A DNA stretch of 35,939 bases. It comes from an uncultured Clostridia bacterium. GTDB lineage: Bacteria > Bacillota > Clostridia > UBA1381. Below are positions 1 to 6,932 of this stretch, piece after piece. The stretch spans positions 1 through 35,939 of the forward strand of contig CANRAG010000015.1 of assembly GCA_947628515.1 (NCBI GenBank), given 5' to 3'. The translations under genes were made by a program, and so were the position numbers. Every line of letters begins with the position of its first letter. Positions within the stretch are counted from its first letter, which is position 1. Under the pieces are notes generated by a model. The model did not search any database. It was given only the letters and a program-made list of their open reading frames with translations, and had not been told where the DNA came from.

Positions 1-777
1 CGAAACGCCGAGCGCTTCTATTTCTTCAAACGGCGCGTTCTCCTTTTCCAGTCTCGCGTATTCCTTTGTGAGATTGTTCTTAAGCGCCCGCACCGGCGCA
101 CCTGTGGAACGCCCCGTTACAACAGCGTCCCTGTCCTTGGCCTTTAGTATCGCCTGTTTATAATTATCATGCGCGATACATTCCTCGGACGCGAGAAAAC
201 GCGTGCCCACCTGAATACCGTCGGCGCCGAGCGCGAATGCAGCGACCGCGCCGCGCACGTCCGCTATACCTCCGGCGCATACTACCGGTATCGAAACCGC
301 GTCGGCAATCTGCGGCGTAAGACACATTGTCGTAATCTCGCCTATATGACCGCCCGCCTCCGTGCCTTCGGCTATAACGGCGTCCGCGCCTATTTTCTCC
401 ATTCGCTTCGCCATTGCCACCGACGCTATAACCGGAAGCACCTTTATTCCGGCTGCCTTAAGCGGCTGCATATACTTACCCGGATTGCCCGCGCCCGTTG
501 CCACCACTGCCGGCTTCTCCTCTATAACCACTTGCATAACCTCGTCCACAAACGGAGTCATGAGCATTACGTTAACGCCGAACGGCTTGTCCGTAAGTGT
601 TCTGCACTTCTTAATCTGCTCGCGCACAACCTCGGCAGGCGCGCCGCCCGCGGCGATAAGTCCGAGGCCGCCGCCGTTTGATACGGCCGCCGCAAGCTCC
701 GCCGTCGCAACCCACGCCATACCGCCTTGGATTACGGGGTATTCTGTTCCGAGTAATTCACATAATCTGTTTTTCAT
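1..777 (-). CDS. fabK: Enoyl-ACP reductase II (FabK), 3'-truncated by window edge
   Basis: This gene has no stop inside the window, so only its first 259 codons are present; the family is usually a little over 300 residues. It is an FMN-dependent enoyl-ACP reductase of the nitronate monooxygenase-like TIM-barrel family, catalysing the last step of each fatty acid elongation cycle. Seen directly: an N-terminal YPVIQGGMAWV segment, the GGGLGLI glycine-rich turn, the EGTEAGGHIG motif near residue 140 and the GADGIQVGTRFLAS phosphate-binding region near residue 185. The ATG at 777 follows AGGAGG at a 9-base spacing. It lies 18 bases after fabH in the fapR-plsX-fabH operon, which supports enoyl-ACP reductase over plain nitronate monooxygenase. 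The C-terminal end is unseen. Confidence 0.92.
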   Translation of the reverse strand, partial: MKNRLCELLGTEYPVIQGGMAWVATAELAAAVSNGGGLGLIAAGGAPAEVVREQIKKCRTLTDKPFGVNVMLMTPFVDEVMQVVIEEKPAVVATGAGNPGKYMQPLKAAGIKVLPVIASVAMAKRMEKIGADAVIAEGTEAGGHIGEITTMCLTPQIADAVSIPVVCAGGIADVRGAVAAFALGADGIQVGTRFLASEECIAHDNYKQAILKAKDRDAVVTGRSTGAPVRALKNNLTKEYARLEKENAPFEEIEALGVS

Positions 778-795
778 ATCCTTATGCCTCCTCGC

Positions 796-1776
796 TTAAA
801 ATTCCAATAACGCCGCGCCCCACGTAAGGCCGCCGCCAAATCCGACTAAGATGATCCTGTCGCCGCGCTCTATAATCCCCTGCTGCACCGCCTCGCAAAG
901 CGCGACCGGTATACACGAAGCCGATGTGTTTCCGAACTTTTCAAGATGAAGGAATACTTTTTCCTTCTCAACTCCCATTCTCTTAATCGCGCTGTCTACT
1001 ATTCTGTAGTTTGCCTGGTGAGGAATTACAAGCTTTATGTCGTCATAGGTAAGCCCCGCCTTTTCCAGGACTCTGTTTGACGAGTCGGCCATAGCCTTAA
1101 CCGCAAATTTCATGACCGACTGTCCCGCCATCCATATGGTGTCCTTTCTTCCGCTCACGCGCTTTTCAATCTCGTCTTCATCGTTGCGGAACGCAAGGCT
1201 TGTAATGAATTTTGCCCCTGTGCCGTCCGCGCCGATTTCCGAAGCGAGTATGCCCGCAGCGTTATCCGCCGCCGAAATCACCGCCGCGCCCGCAGCGTCG
1301 CCGAAAAGAACGCAGGTTGCTCTGTCCTTATAGTCGGTAGCCTTTGTAAGACAGTCCGCGCAGATAATCAATATATGCTTATAGCAGCCGTTCTCAATGA
1401 ACTGGTTGGCTGTAACAAGACCTGTTATAAAGCTCGAGCACGCGGCGTTATAGTCAAAAGCGGCCGCGTTTACGGCGCCGATATTACCCTGAACCACACA
1501 CGCGCATGCCGGTGTGAAATAATCCGGAGTAACCGTTGCAAGCATGATAAGGTCTATATCCTCCGGAGTAAGCCCCGCGTCGGCAATAGCATTCCTTGCC
1601 GCAACCGTCGCCATATCCGTTGTGTACTCGTCCGGCGCCGAAGCATGGCGCTCCTTTATGCCCGTGCGTCTTACAATCCATTCGTCATTTGTATCAACTA
1701 TGCTTTCCATATAGGCATTGTCATAAACCTTTTCGGGTATGTACATTCCCATACCGGAAATTATCGCTTTTGGCAT
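796..1776 (-). CDS. fabH: Beta-ketoacyl-ACP synthase III (FabH)
   Basis: Condenses an acyl-CoA primer with malonyl-ACP to start fatty acid synthesis in the cytosol. At 326 residues it has the usual length. The Cys-His-Asn triad is visible: Cys in YNAACSSF (about residue 112), His in IPHQANYRIVDS (about 252) and Asn in KFGNTSASC (about 282). The C-terminal GFGGGLTWGA is also typical. The ATG follows GGAGGAAGAATAAA, a Shine-Dalgarno site that lies inside the end of plsX, and starts one base after the plsX stop, so translational coupling is likely. Thiolase-superfamily relatives are excluded by the triad and by the position beside plsX. FapR presumably controls the operon. Confidence 0.97.
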   Translation of the reverse strand: MPKAIISGMGMYIPEKVYDNAYMESIVDTNDEWIVRRTGIKERHASAPDEYTTDMATVAARNAIADAGLTPEDIDLIMLATVTPDYFTPACACVVQGNIGAVNAAAFDYNAACSSFITGLVTANQFIENGCYKHILIICADCLTKATDYKDRATCVLFGDAAGAAVISAADNAAGILASEIGADGTGAKFITSLAFRNDEDEIEKRVSGRKDTIWMAGQSVMKFAVKAMADSSNRVLEKAGLTYDDIKLVIPHQANYRIVDSAIKRMGVEKEKVFLHLEKFGNTSASCIPVALCEAVQQGIIERGDRIILVGFGGGLTWGAALLEF

Positions 1777-1777
1777 T

Positions 1778-2779
1778 TTATTCTTCCTCCATTTTGCTTA
1801 TGCTTCCTTCTATTCCGTCAATAACATTTGTCGCGACAAACTCCTTCGCCTGACGTATCGCGTTAAACACCGCGAGAGCATCGGACGAACCGTGACCTTT
1901 AATGACGGGCTTTTTGCAGCCCAAAAGCGGCGCGCCGCCGTATTCACGGTAATCAAGGACCTTTTTAAGCTCCTTTAATCCGCCCATTACAAACATGGCG
2001 CCAAGCTTGGTCTTAATATTCTTTCGGAACATATTATTAACCATACCGCCTATGACATGCCCCGCGCCCTCTATGGTTTTTAAAATCACATTGCCCACAA
2101 ATCCGTCGCACACAATCACGTCGGTTGTGCCTTCCATGACGTCGCGCCCCTCGATATTGCCGTAGAAGTCGAACGGAGCCTTTTGCATGAGCGCGTAGGT
2201 TTTCTTCGTTAGCTCGTCGCCCTTGCCCTCCTCTTCGCCGTTTGACATCAGCCCGACCTTCGGCTTATCCGTCTTTAGCACATTCTTCATGTACACATTG
2301 CCCATAACTCCGAACTGCACCATGTTTTCCGGCTTGCAGTTCGTGTTCGCGCCCGCGTCTATGAGTATCTTAGGACCGGTGCGAGTGGGCAGTATTGTGC
2401 CGAGCGCGGGACGCAGTACGCCTTTTATCCTTCCGACAATAAGCAGTCCCGCCGCCAACAGAGCGCCCGTGTTGCCCATTGAAAGCATTGCGTCGCCCTC
2501 GCCGCCCTTAAGCATATTCGCCGCAACGACAACCGACGCGCCTTTTTTATGCCTCACGGCCTTGGCAGGCTCCTCGTTATTTGATATATATTCCGGAGCG
2601 TGTACCACGGAGATCTTATCCTTAGGATACTCTCCGTGCTTTGCAAGCTCTTTGTTTACAACACTCTCGTCGCCTATTAATACAATCTTAACGTCAAGCT
2701 CGTTTACCGCCCTCAGCGACGCTTCAACCGGCGCCTGCGGCGCGTGGTCGCCGCCCATTGCATCAACTAAAATTATCAT
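1778..2779 (-). CDS. plsX: Phosphate acyltransferase PlsX
   Basis: Makes acyl-phosphate from acyl-ACP and inorganic phosphate, the acyl donor for PlsY in phospholipid synthesis; a peripheral membrane protein. The 333 residues match the family length. The start IILVDAMGGDHAPQ is the family hallmark, followed by the GNTGALLAAG, GANTNCKPENMVQF and CDGFVGNVILKT segments. The ATG overlaps the fapR stop by four bases (ATGA). The pairing fapR-plsX-fabH matches the Bacillus-type lipid regulon, so this gene links fatty acid and glycerolipid synthesis under one regulator. Nothing is missing or unusual. Confidence 0.97.
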   Translation of the reverse strand: MIILVDAMGGDHAPQAPVEASLRAVNELDVKIVLIGDESVVNKELAKHGEYPKDKISVVHAPEYISNNEEPAKAVRHKKGASVVVAANMLKGGEGDAMLSMGNTGALLAAGLLIVGRIKGVLRPALGTILPTRTGPKILIDAGANTNCKPENMVQFGVMGNVYMKNVLKTDKPKVGLMSNGEEEGKGDELTKKTYALMQKAPFDFYGNIEGRDVMEGTTDVIVCDGFVGNVILKTIEGAGHVIGGMVNNMFRKNIKTKLGAMFVMGGLKELKKVLDYREYGGAPLLGCKKPVIKGHGSSDALAVFNAIRQAKEFVATNVIDGIEGSISKMEEE

Positions 2780-3318
2780 AGCTTACCCTCTATCACTTCA
2801 AGGCTGAATTTGCCTCTGAATACTTCCTTCATTTCCACGGTTATAAAAACATGGACTATAAACTCGCCGTCATGGTTCCTTATAACCCTTGATTTCGCAA
2901 CGAGCTTCTCGCCCGCGCGCACTACGGAAACATATTTAACATTCGCCACCTTCACCAGCGCCGCGTCAGCGTTTATCACGCTTAGCGCAAGATTTTCGGC
3001 AAAAGCGTATATGCACTGGCTCTTTACCATATCCGTATTATGAAAGGACATGGTCGAATCCGTTTCAAGAATTGAAATGCCGTTTTCATACAGAGTTAAA
3101 TCGAGCAGTTCCTCTTTTTTCTCGCTGCCGTGCAGCTCGCCCTCCGCCGCGGATTTCACCCTCTCGCGGTACTCCGAGATGCCCATCTCGGCGCGGTCGT
3201 TGCGTATTGTTGACACGCTCACTCCACATTCCGCGGCAAGCTCCTCATCCTTAAGGAACGGATTTTCATTAAGCAGCGACATAAGAAATAAATGTCTTTC
3301 CTGCTTTGACATTCCCAT
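2776..3318 (-). CDS. fapR: Fatty acid and phospholipid biosynthesis repressor FapR
   Basis: Global lipid-synthesis repressor that leaves DNA when it binds malonyl-CoA. The protein has 180 residues with the chosen start. The N-terminus is a DeoR-like helix-turn-helix (CGVSVSTIRNDRAEMGI, about residues 29-45). The rest is a hotdog effector domain, with FHNTDMVKSQCIYAFAENLA corresponding to the malonyl-CoA pocket helix. I chose the ATG at 3318 because TACGGAGGTGG lies just upstream; an in-frame extension to 3396 has no ribosome site and would run across the probable operator. A promoter and an operator-like site sit directly upstream, so autoregulation is expected. It heads plsX-fabH-fabK. Confidence 0.93.
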   Translation of the reverse strand: MGMSKQERHLFLMSLLNENPFLKDEELAAECGVSVSTIRNDRAEMGISEYRERVKSAAEGELHGSEKKEELLDLTLYENGISILETDSTMSFHNTDMVKSQCIYAFAENLALSVINADAALVKVANVKYVSVVRAGEKLVAKSRVIRNHDGEFIVHVFITVEMKEVFRGKFSLEVIEGKL

Positions 3319-3353
3319 TGAAAATCCACCTCCGTATAAATTGATAATTCGTA

Positions 3354-3370
3354 TTAGTAGCTGGTCACAA
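3354..3370. promoter_or_regulatory. Probable FapR operator
   Basis: The 17-base plus-strand site TTAGTAGCTGGTCACAA matches 13 of 17 positions of the Bacillus FapR consensus as I recall it (TTAGTACCTRRTACTAA). One half-site is nearly perfect and the other is degraded. It lies about 8-24 bases past the expected transcription start of fapR and before its Shine-Dalgarno site. Binding there would fit a repressor that blocks its own operon. The consensus is from memory and binding is inferred. Confidence 0.65.
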
Positions 3371-3384
3371 ATCAGTATACAATC

Positions 3385-3413
3385 ATTATAAACCATGCGG
3401 ATATATATTGCAA
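3385..3413 (-). promoter_or_regulatory. Sigma-A-type promoter of fapR-plsX-fabH-fabK
   Basis: On the minus strand TTGCAA (3413-3408) and TATAAT (3390-3385) are separated by exactly 17 bases. The predicted start point near 3378 gives a leader of about 60 bases containing the FapR-like operator. The -10 element is perfect and the -35 matches 4 of 6. Confidence 0.75.
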
Positions 3414-3440
3414 GTTATAATTATCTTTTTTATTAAATAT

Positions 3441-3485
3441 CGTTAAATCACACAAAAGTGTATTAATATTTTGGTTAATTTAACG
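3441..3485. repeat. Spaced inverted repeat in azlD-fapR spacer
   Basis: CGTTAAAT (3441-3448) and ATTTAACG (3478-3485) are perfect inverted copies 29 bases apart. A small ACAC-AAAA-GTGT hairpin lies between them. The spacer is much more AT-rich than the neighbouring genes. It could be a regulator site or a chance product of AT richness; no function is assigned. Confidence 0.35.
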
Positions 3486-3494
3486 GTAATATCC

Positions 3495-3537
3495 ACAATA
3501 TAGTGTGCATAGTTATTCTGACTGCACATTATATTGT
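3495..3537. repeat. Long inverted repeat (15-base arms) after azlD
   Basis: The arms ACAATATAGTGTGCA (3495-3509) and TGCACATTATATTGT (3523-3537) pair over 15 positions with one mismatch, around a 13-base loop. Weaker pairing of AATAT with ATATT continues outside. No T-run follows on either strand, so it is not a standard intrinsic terminator. It may be a large operator, a transcript-stabilising hairpin at the end of azlCD, or a small palindromic element. Confidence 0.6.
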
Positions 3538-3541
3538 AATA

Positions 3542-3581
3542 TTTTCGTAAGATTTGACGTTTTATGCCGAATTTACGAAAA
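3542..3581. repeat. Inverted repeat spanning the azlD stop codon
   Basis: TTTTCGTAA (3542-3550) and TTACGAAAA (3573-3581) are perfect 9-base inverted copies separated by 22 bases. The second arm contains the azlD stop. Together with the next palindrome it might mark the 3' end of the azlCD transcript, but GC content is low and there is no poly-T tract. Confidence 0.35.
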
Positions 3582-3905
3582 CACGGTCTGAACCAATACC
3601 ATATAAAGAACCGTTCCGGCGCCGATTGATATAAGGGTGTTACGCCGCCATAGATATGTGCCCGCCACCACCGACGCCGCGATAAGCTCCGGCGCGGCAT
3701 GCGGCGGCGTGAATACGCTCACGGATTTAAAGCAATACACTGCCAGCATACCCATTACCGCGCCCGGAAGAACCGAGCCTAAGTATTTAACGGACTTTGG
3801 CAGCTTTTCATCGGAACGGAATATCACAAACGGCATAAAACGTATAGCTGCGGTTATCGCCGACATAACCGCTATGAGCAGCAGACTGTGTGATGTATTA
3901 ATCAT
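3573..3905 (-). CDS. azlD: AzlD-family branched-chain amino acid transport protein
   Basis: Small membrane partner of AzlC, together forming a branched-chain amino acid exporter in the cytoplasmic membrane. The protein has 110 residues, the usual length, with three or four hydrophobic segments: about residues 6-24, 39-61, 70-84 and 90-108. The family motif ITAAIRFMPFVIF is visible near residue 17, and LPKSVKYLGSVLPGAVMGML follows. It overlaps azlC by four bases (ATGA), indicating a coupled two-gene unit. No T-run terminator follows, only palindromic AT-rich sequence. The specific substrate is inferred from the family. Confidence 0.9.
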   Translation of the reverse strand: MINTSHSLLLIAVMSAITAAIRFMPFVIFRSDEKLPKSVKYLGSVLPGAVMGMLAVYCFKSVSVFTPPHAAPELIAASVVAGTYLWRRNTLISIGAGTVLYMVLVQTVFS

Positions 3906-4612
3906 TTTTCATCCTCCCTTCCCCCGCAAAGCGCCGGGCGCAGCAGCATTAGCGCCGCCGCAATCCCCGCCATAGACGGGATAAGGAAATTATCCGCGCC
4001 GAATATCATAAGACAGATAAACGAGATTATAACTCCGATAATCGCGGGAATACGGCTGTCCTTTTTCAAAAGATTATCCGTGAGTATCACCACGAACAGC
4101 GCCGTCATTGAAAATTCGACTCCCGTGGTATTGACGCTTACCGCCTGTCCGAAAAGGCCTCCCGCAACGCTGCCCGCAATCCAATAGCACTGGTCGAGCA
4201 ATGTAATCCACAGCCAGTACATCTTTTTATTTATCCCCTCCGGCACATCATAGCCGCACACAAGACCGTAAGTTTCATCTGTAAGCCCGAAAATAAGATA
4301 CGGCTTGGCTTTACCCGTATCCCTGTACTTAATAAGCATGGATATTCCGTAAAACAAATGCCGCGCCTGTATCATAACGGTCATTATCGCGGCGGAAATA
4401 AGCGACGCGCCGCCTGACAGCAGGTCAACCGCTACATACTGCATGCTCCCGCCGAATATAGTAAGCGACATTAGCGCCGCCCATAAAAACCCATAGCCCT
4501 TGCTCTCAAGAAGCAGCCCGAACCCGAACCCGAGCACGGTATATCCCGCCATGACCGGCACGGTGCGCAAAAGCGCCGCGCGGAACGTCTTTTTATGTTC
4601 TGAACTATTCAT
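3902..4612 (-). CDS. azlC: AzlC-family branched-chain amino acid permease
   Basis: Larger subunit of the AzlCD branched-chain amino acid exporter. With the start chosen it has 236 residues, typical for the family, and mostly hydrophobic helices. Family signatures are the AALLRTVPVMAGYTVLGFGFG start and the GGSMQYVAVDLL, MIQARHLFYGISM and GLTDETYGLV stretches. The ATG at 4612 follows AGGAG at 8 bases. The longer in-frame start at 4669 falls in the -35 element of this gene's promoter and is rejected. azlD follows with a four-base overlap. The pair is separate from both flanking operons, with a terminator on its upstream side. Confidence 0.93.
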   Translation of the reverse strand: MNSSEHKKTFRAALLRTVPVMAGYTVLGFGFGLLLESKGYGFLWAALMSLTIFGGSMQYVAVDLLSGGASLISAAIMTVMIQARHLFYGISMLIKYRDTGKAKPYLIFGLTDETYGLVCGYDVPEGINKKMYWLWITLLDQCYWIAGSVAGGLFGQAVSVNTTGVEFSMTALFVVILTDNLLKKDSRIPAIIGVIISFICLMIFGADNFLIPSMAGIAAALMLLRPALCGGREDEK

Positions 4613-4640
4613 CCGTATTTCTCCTGTGACAGTTTTTTGT

Positions 4641-4669
4641 ATTATACTACAGAATAAAAGAAATATCAA
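4641..4669 (-). promoter_or_regulatory. Sigma-A-type promoter of azlCD
   Basis: TTGATA (4669-4664) and TATAAT (4646-4641) on the minus strand are separated by 17 bases. The expected start point near 4634 gives a leader of about 22 bases with an AGGAG ribosome site. The promoter lies just after the ispH-rpsA terminator, making azlCD an independent unit. Confidence 0.8.
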
Positions 4670-4688
4670 GTATGGATATGCATAAAAA

Positions 4689-4707
4689 AAGCGGCGTCAT
4701 GCCGCTT
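4689..4707 (-). terminator. Intrinsic terminator after ispH-rpsA
   Basis: The minus strand reads AAGCGGC, a 5-base loop, GCCGCTT and then a run of T (complement of the A tract 4684-4690). The stem is perfect over seven pairs. It lies about 20 bases after the ispH-rpsA stop and closes the long uvrC-to-rpsA unit. The complementary T-run on the other strand makes it formally bidirectional. Confidence 0.9.
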
Positions 4708-4727
4708 TTTTATATATCCTTTAAAGC

Positions 4728-6914
4728 TTACTCAGCATCCTCTGCCTGAACTTCCTCCGCGGGTGTTTCCTCTGTGGGAGCTTCCGCCTCTGTCGGTGCC
4801 TCCTCTGCGGGAGCTTCTTCAGCCGGAGCTTCCTCTATGGCCGGCGCCTCCTCTGCGGGAGCTTCTTCGGTCGGAGCTTCCTCCTCTGCCGGTGTCTCCT
4901 CTGCGGGAGCTTCCTCTGCCGGAGCGTCAACCTTTACTTCGGGATCTGTTGAATAAACAAGCATGGACTCCGGCTGAACGTCGTCATCCTCCTCCTGCTC
5001 CTCGGCAGGCTCTTTGGCGGGCTTTTCCTTCTCGATAAGCGCTCTTATCGAAAGGCTTATCTTCTTCTCGTCCCATTTGGCGTCGGTAACCTTTACCTCT
5101 ACCTCCTGACCGATCGAGAGAACATCCTCCGGCTTGCCTATTCTTCTATCGGCAATCTGCGAAATGTGAATAAGTCCGTCAACCGACGGGATGATCTCGG
5201 CAAACGCGCCAAACGGCATCATTCTTACAATCTTAACTGTTATAACGTCGCCGACATTAATCTTATTCTGCGCGATTACCCACGGGTTGTCCTCAAACTT
5301 CTTAAAGCCCAATGAAATCTTCTTGGTTTCAGGATTTATATCCTTTATATAAACATCCATTGTATCGCCTACAGCGCATACCTCCGACGGATGCTTGATC
5401 TTGTTCCATGAAAGCTCGCTTATGTGAACAAGTCCGTCAACGCCGCCGATGTCGACAAAAGCACCGAATGATGTAAGTGACTTAACCGTACCCGTGTAGT
5501 GCTTGCCTACCTCGGCAGCGGCCCAGAATGCATCCTCCCTGGCCTTGCGCTCCGCTTCGAGAATTACACGTGCTGAACCTACTACTCTCTTTCTTCTCTC
5601 ATCAAGCTCGATAAGCTTGAACTTCAAAGTTGTGCCTACAAGACTCTGAAGGTCTGACACATACCTCTCTGAAGCCTGACGCGCCGGAATAAATACCTGC
5701 GAGCCGTCCGTCAAAGCAATAACGCCGCCCTTAACAGCCTTTACTACCTTGCCCTCCATAATCTCACCAGATTCGTAAGCCGCTTTGATTTTGTTCCAGC
5801 TCTCCATAGCTACCAATTTCTTTCTTGATAAAACTACCTTTCCTTCAGCATCATTTACGCCTACAACGTAAACTTTGATGGTGTCGCCTTCCTTTACAAC
5901 ATCAGACGGCTCAAGTGACGGGTCATCCGTTATCTGATCTGCGGCAAGCTGACCGTTGTATTTAAATCCGCCCAGATCCAAGATTACTTCATTCTTGCGG
6001 ATTTCCACAACCTGTCCATCCACAATGTCCCCGTTGTTAAGAGTTTTCTGTTCGTAGTTTTCGAACAGCTCTGCAAAACTCTCCTCATTTTTTAAATTCT
6101 CACTCATAGCCTTTACTACCTCCTGGATAATACGCGCGGGCGTTGAGGCTCCCGCCGTAATTCCTATTTTATTATATTGTTTTTGCGGAAGCTCTTCCGC
6201 GGTTTGGACATGATAGGTCTCCGGACATACCCGCCGGCAAATCTCAAACAGCTTTTTTGTATTCGAACTGTTGCTTCCGCCGACAACGATCATACACTCG
6301 GATTCTGCCGCCAGCTCCGCAGCCTCGGACTGCCTATTCTTTGTCGCACTACATATTGTATCAAATTCCAGGGTACTTTTGCAAGTGTTTTTTAAAATTT
6401 GTACGATTTGCACAAAATTATTTTTTTTGATTGTTGTTTGTGCCACAACGCAGAGCGGTTTTTTTCCAAAATCTGTATTTATTTCCGTCGCGTCACTGTT
6501 TATTATAACAGCTTCGTTATCGCACCAACCGTTTATGCCCGTTACCTCCGGATGCTTTTCGTCGCCGACAATTACAATTTGGTATCCTTCGCCGTGGTAT
6601 TTCCGGACAATTTTATGGATTTTTTCAACAAACGGACATGTTAAATCCGTATACGGTCTTTGCCCGATTTTATCATACACATCCTTACCCACGCCGTGGG
6701 CGCGGATGACGATTTCACAATCATCCGGAATATCCTCCACGCGCTCGTATGAATACACCCCGCGCGCTTTTAAATCGTCAATTACCTGCTGATTATGAAT
6801 TATATCTCCGAGCGTCGCTATCTTTCGTCCTTCCTTTAACGCGTTATACACGCCGTCCACCGCTCGCTTGACCCCGAAGCAAAAGCCCGCCGTTTTCGCA
6901 ACCTTAACAGGCAT
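4728..6914 (-). CDS. ispH-rpsA: IspH-ribosomal protein S1 fusion
   Basis: One 728-residue protein. Residues 1-about 275 are 4-hydroxy-3-methylbut-2-enyl diphosphate reductase, the last enzyme of the MEP isoprenoid pathway; its Fe-S cysteines are Cys12 (GFCFGVKRAV), Cys93 (LTCPF) and Cys188 (TICSATKNRQ). Four S1 RNA-binding domains follow at about 294-365, 382-455, 468-538 and 553-624; the third and fourth carry FGAF and DGLxHIS signatures. The final 100 residues are acidic Ala-Pro-Glu repeats. This fusion is known in Clostridia, so it is not an assembly error. The ATG lies 18 bases after the kinase stop. Roles in translation and isoprenoid supply are both expected; whether S1 acts on the ribosome here is inference. 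Confidence 0.95.
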   Translation of the reverse strand: MPVKVAKTAGFCFGVKRAVDGVYNALKEGRKIATLGDIIHNQQVIDDLKARGVYSYERVEDIPDDCEIVIRAHGVGKDVYDKIGQRPYTDLTCPFVEKIHKIVRKYHGEGYQIVIVGDEKHPEVTGINGWCDNEAVIINSDATEINTDFGKKPLCVVAQTTIKKNNFVQIVQILKNTCKSTLEFDTICSATKNRQSEAAELAAESECMIVVGGSNSSNTKKLFEICRRVCPETYHVQTAEELPQKQYNKIGITAGASTPARIIQEVVKAMSENLKNEESFAELFENYEQKTLNNGDIVDGQVVEIRKNEVILDLGGFKYNGQLAADQITDDPSLEPSDVVKEGDTIKVYVVGVNDAEGKVVLSRKKLVAMESWNKIKAAYESGEIMEGKVVKAVKGGVIALTDGSQVFIPARQASERYVSDLQSLVGTTLKFKLIELDERRKRVVGSARVILEAERKAREDAFWAAAEVGKHYTGTVKSLTSFGAFVDIGGVDGLVHISELSWNKIKHPSEVCAVGDTMDVYIKDINPETKKISLGFKKFEDNPWVIAQNKINVGDVITVKIVRMMPFGAFAEIIPSVDGLIHISQIADRRIGKPEDVLSIGQEVEVKVTDAKWDEKKISLSIRALIEKEKPAKEPAEEQEEDDDVQPESMLVYSTDPEVKVDAPAEEAPAEETPAEEEAPTEEAPAEEAPAIEEAPAEEAPAEEAPTEAEAPTEETPAEEVQAEDAE
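4731..4928 (-). repeat. Degenerate tandem repeat encoding EAPAEE tail
   Basis: The last 66 codons of ispH-rpsA repeat units such as EEAPAEE, EETPAEE and EEAPTEE. The DNA repeats are imperfect GAGGAAGCTCC-like blocks of about 15-30 bases. Copy number could vary between strains by slippage. The encoded tail is disordered and strongly acidic. Confidence 0.8.
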
Positions 6915-6932
6915 GCCGCCGCCTCCTTATTA

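Noticed and set aside
1-777. Nitronate monooxygenase
   Set aside because: The fold is shared, but the operon with fapR-plsX-fabH and the EAGGHIG motif favour FabK.
3319-3396. Longer N-terminus for FapR
   Set aside because: It would read through the probable operator and the Shine-Dalgarno site and has no upstream ribosome site.
4774-4956. Plus-strand open frame coding for Gly-Ala-Ser repeats
   Set aside because: It is the mirror of the EAPAEE coding repeat of ispH-rpsA. There is no ribosome site and the repeat pattern is fully explained by the minus-strand gene.
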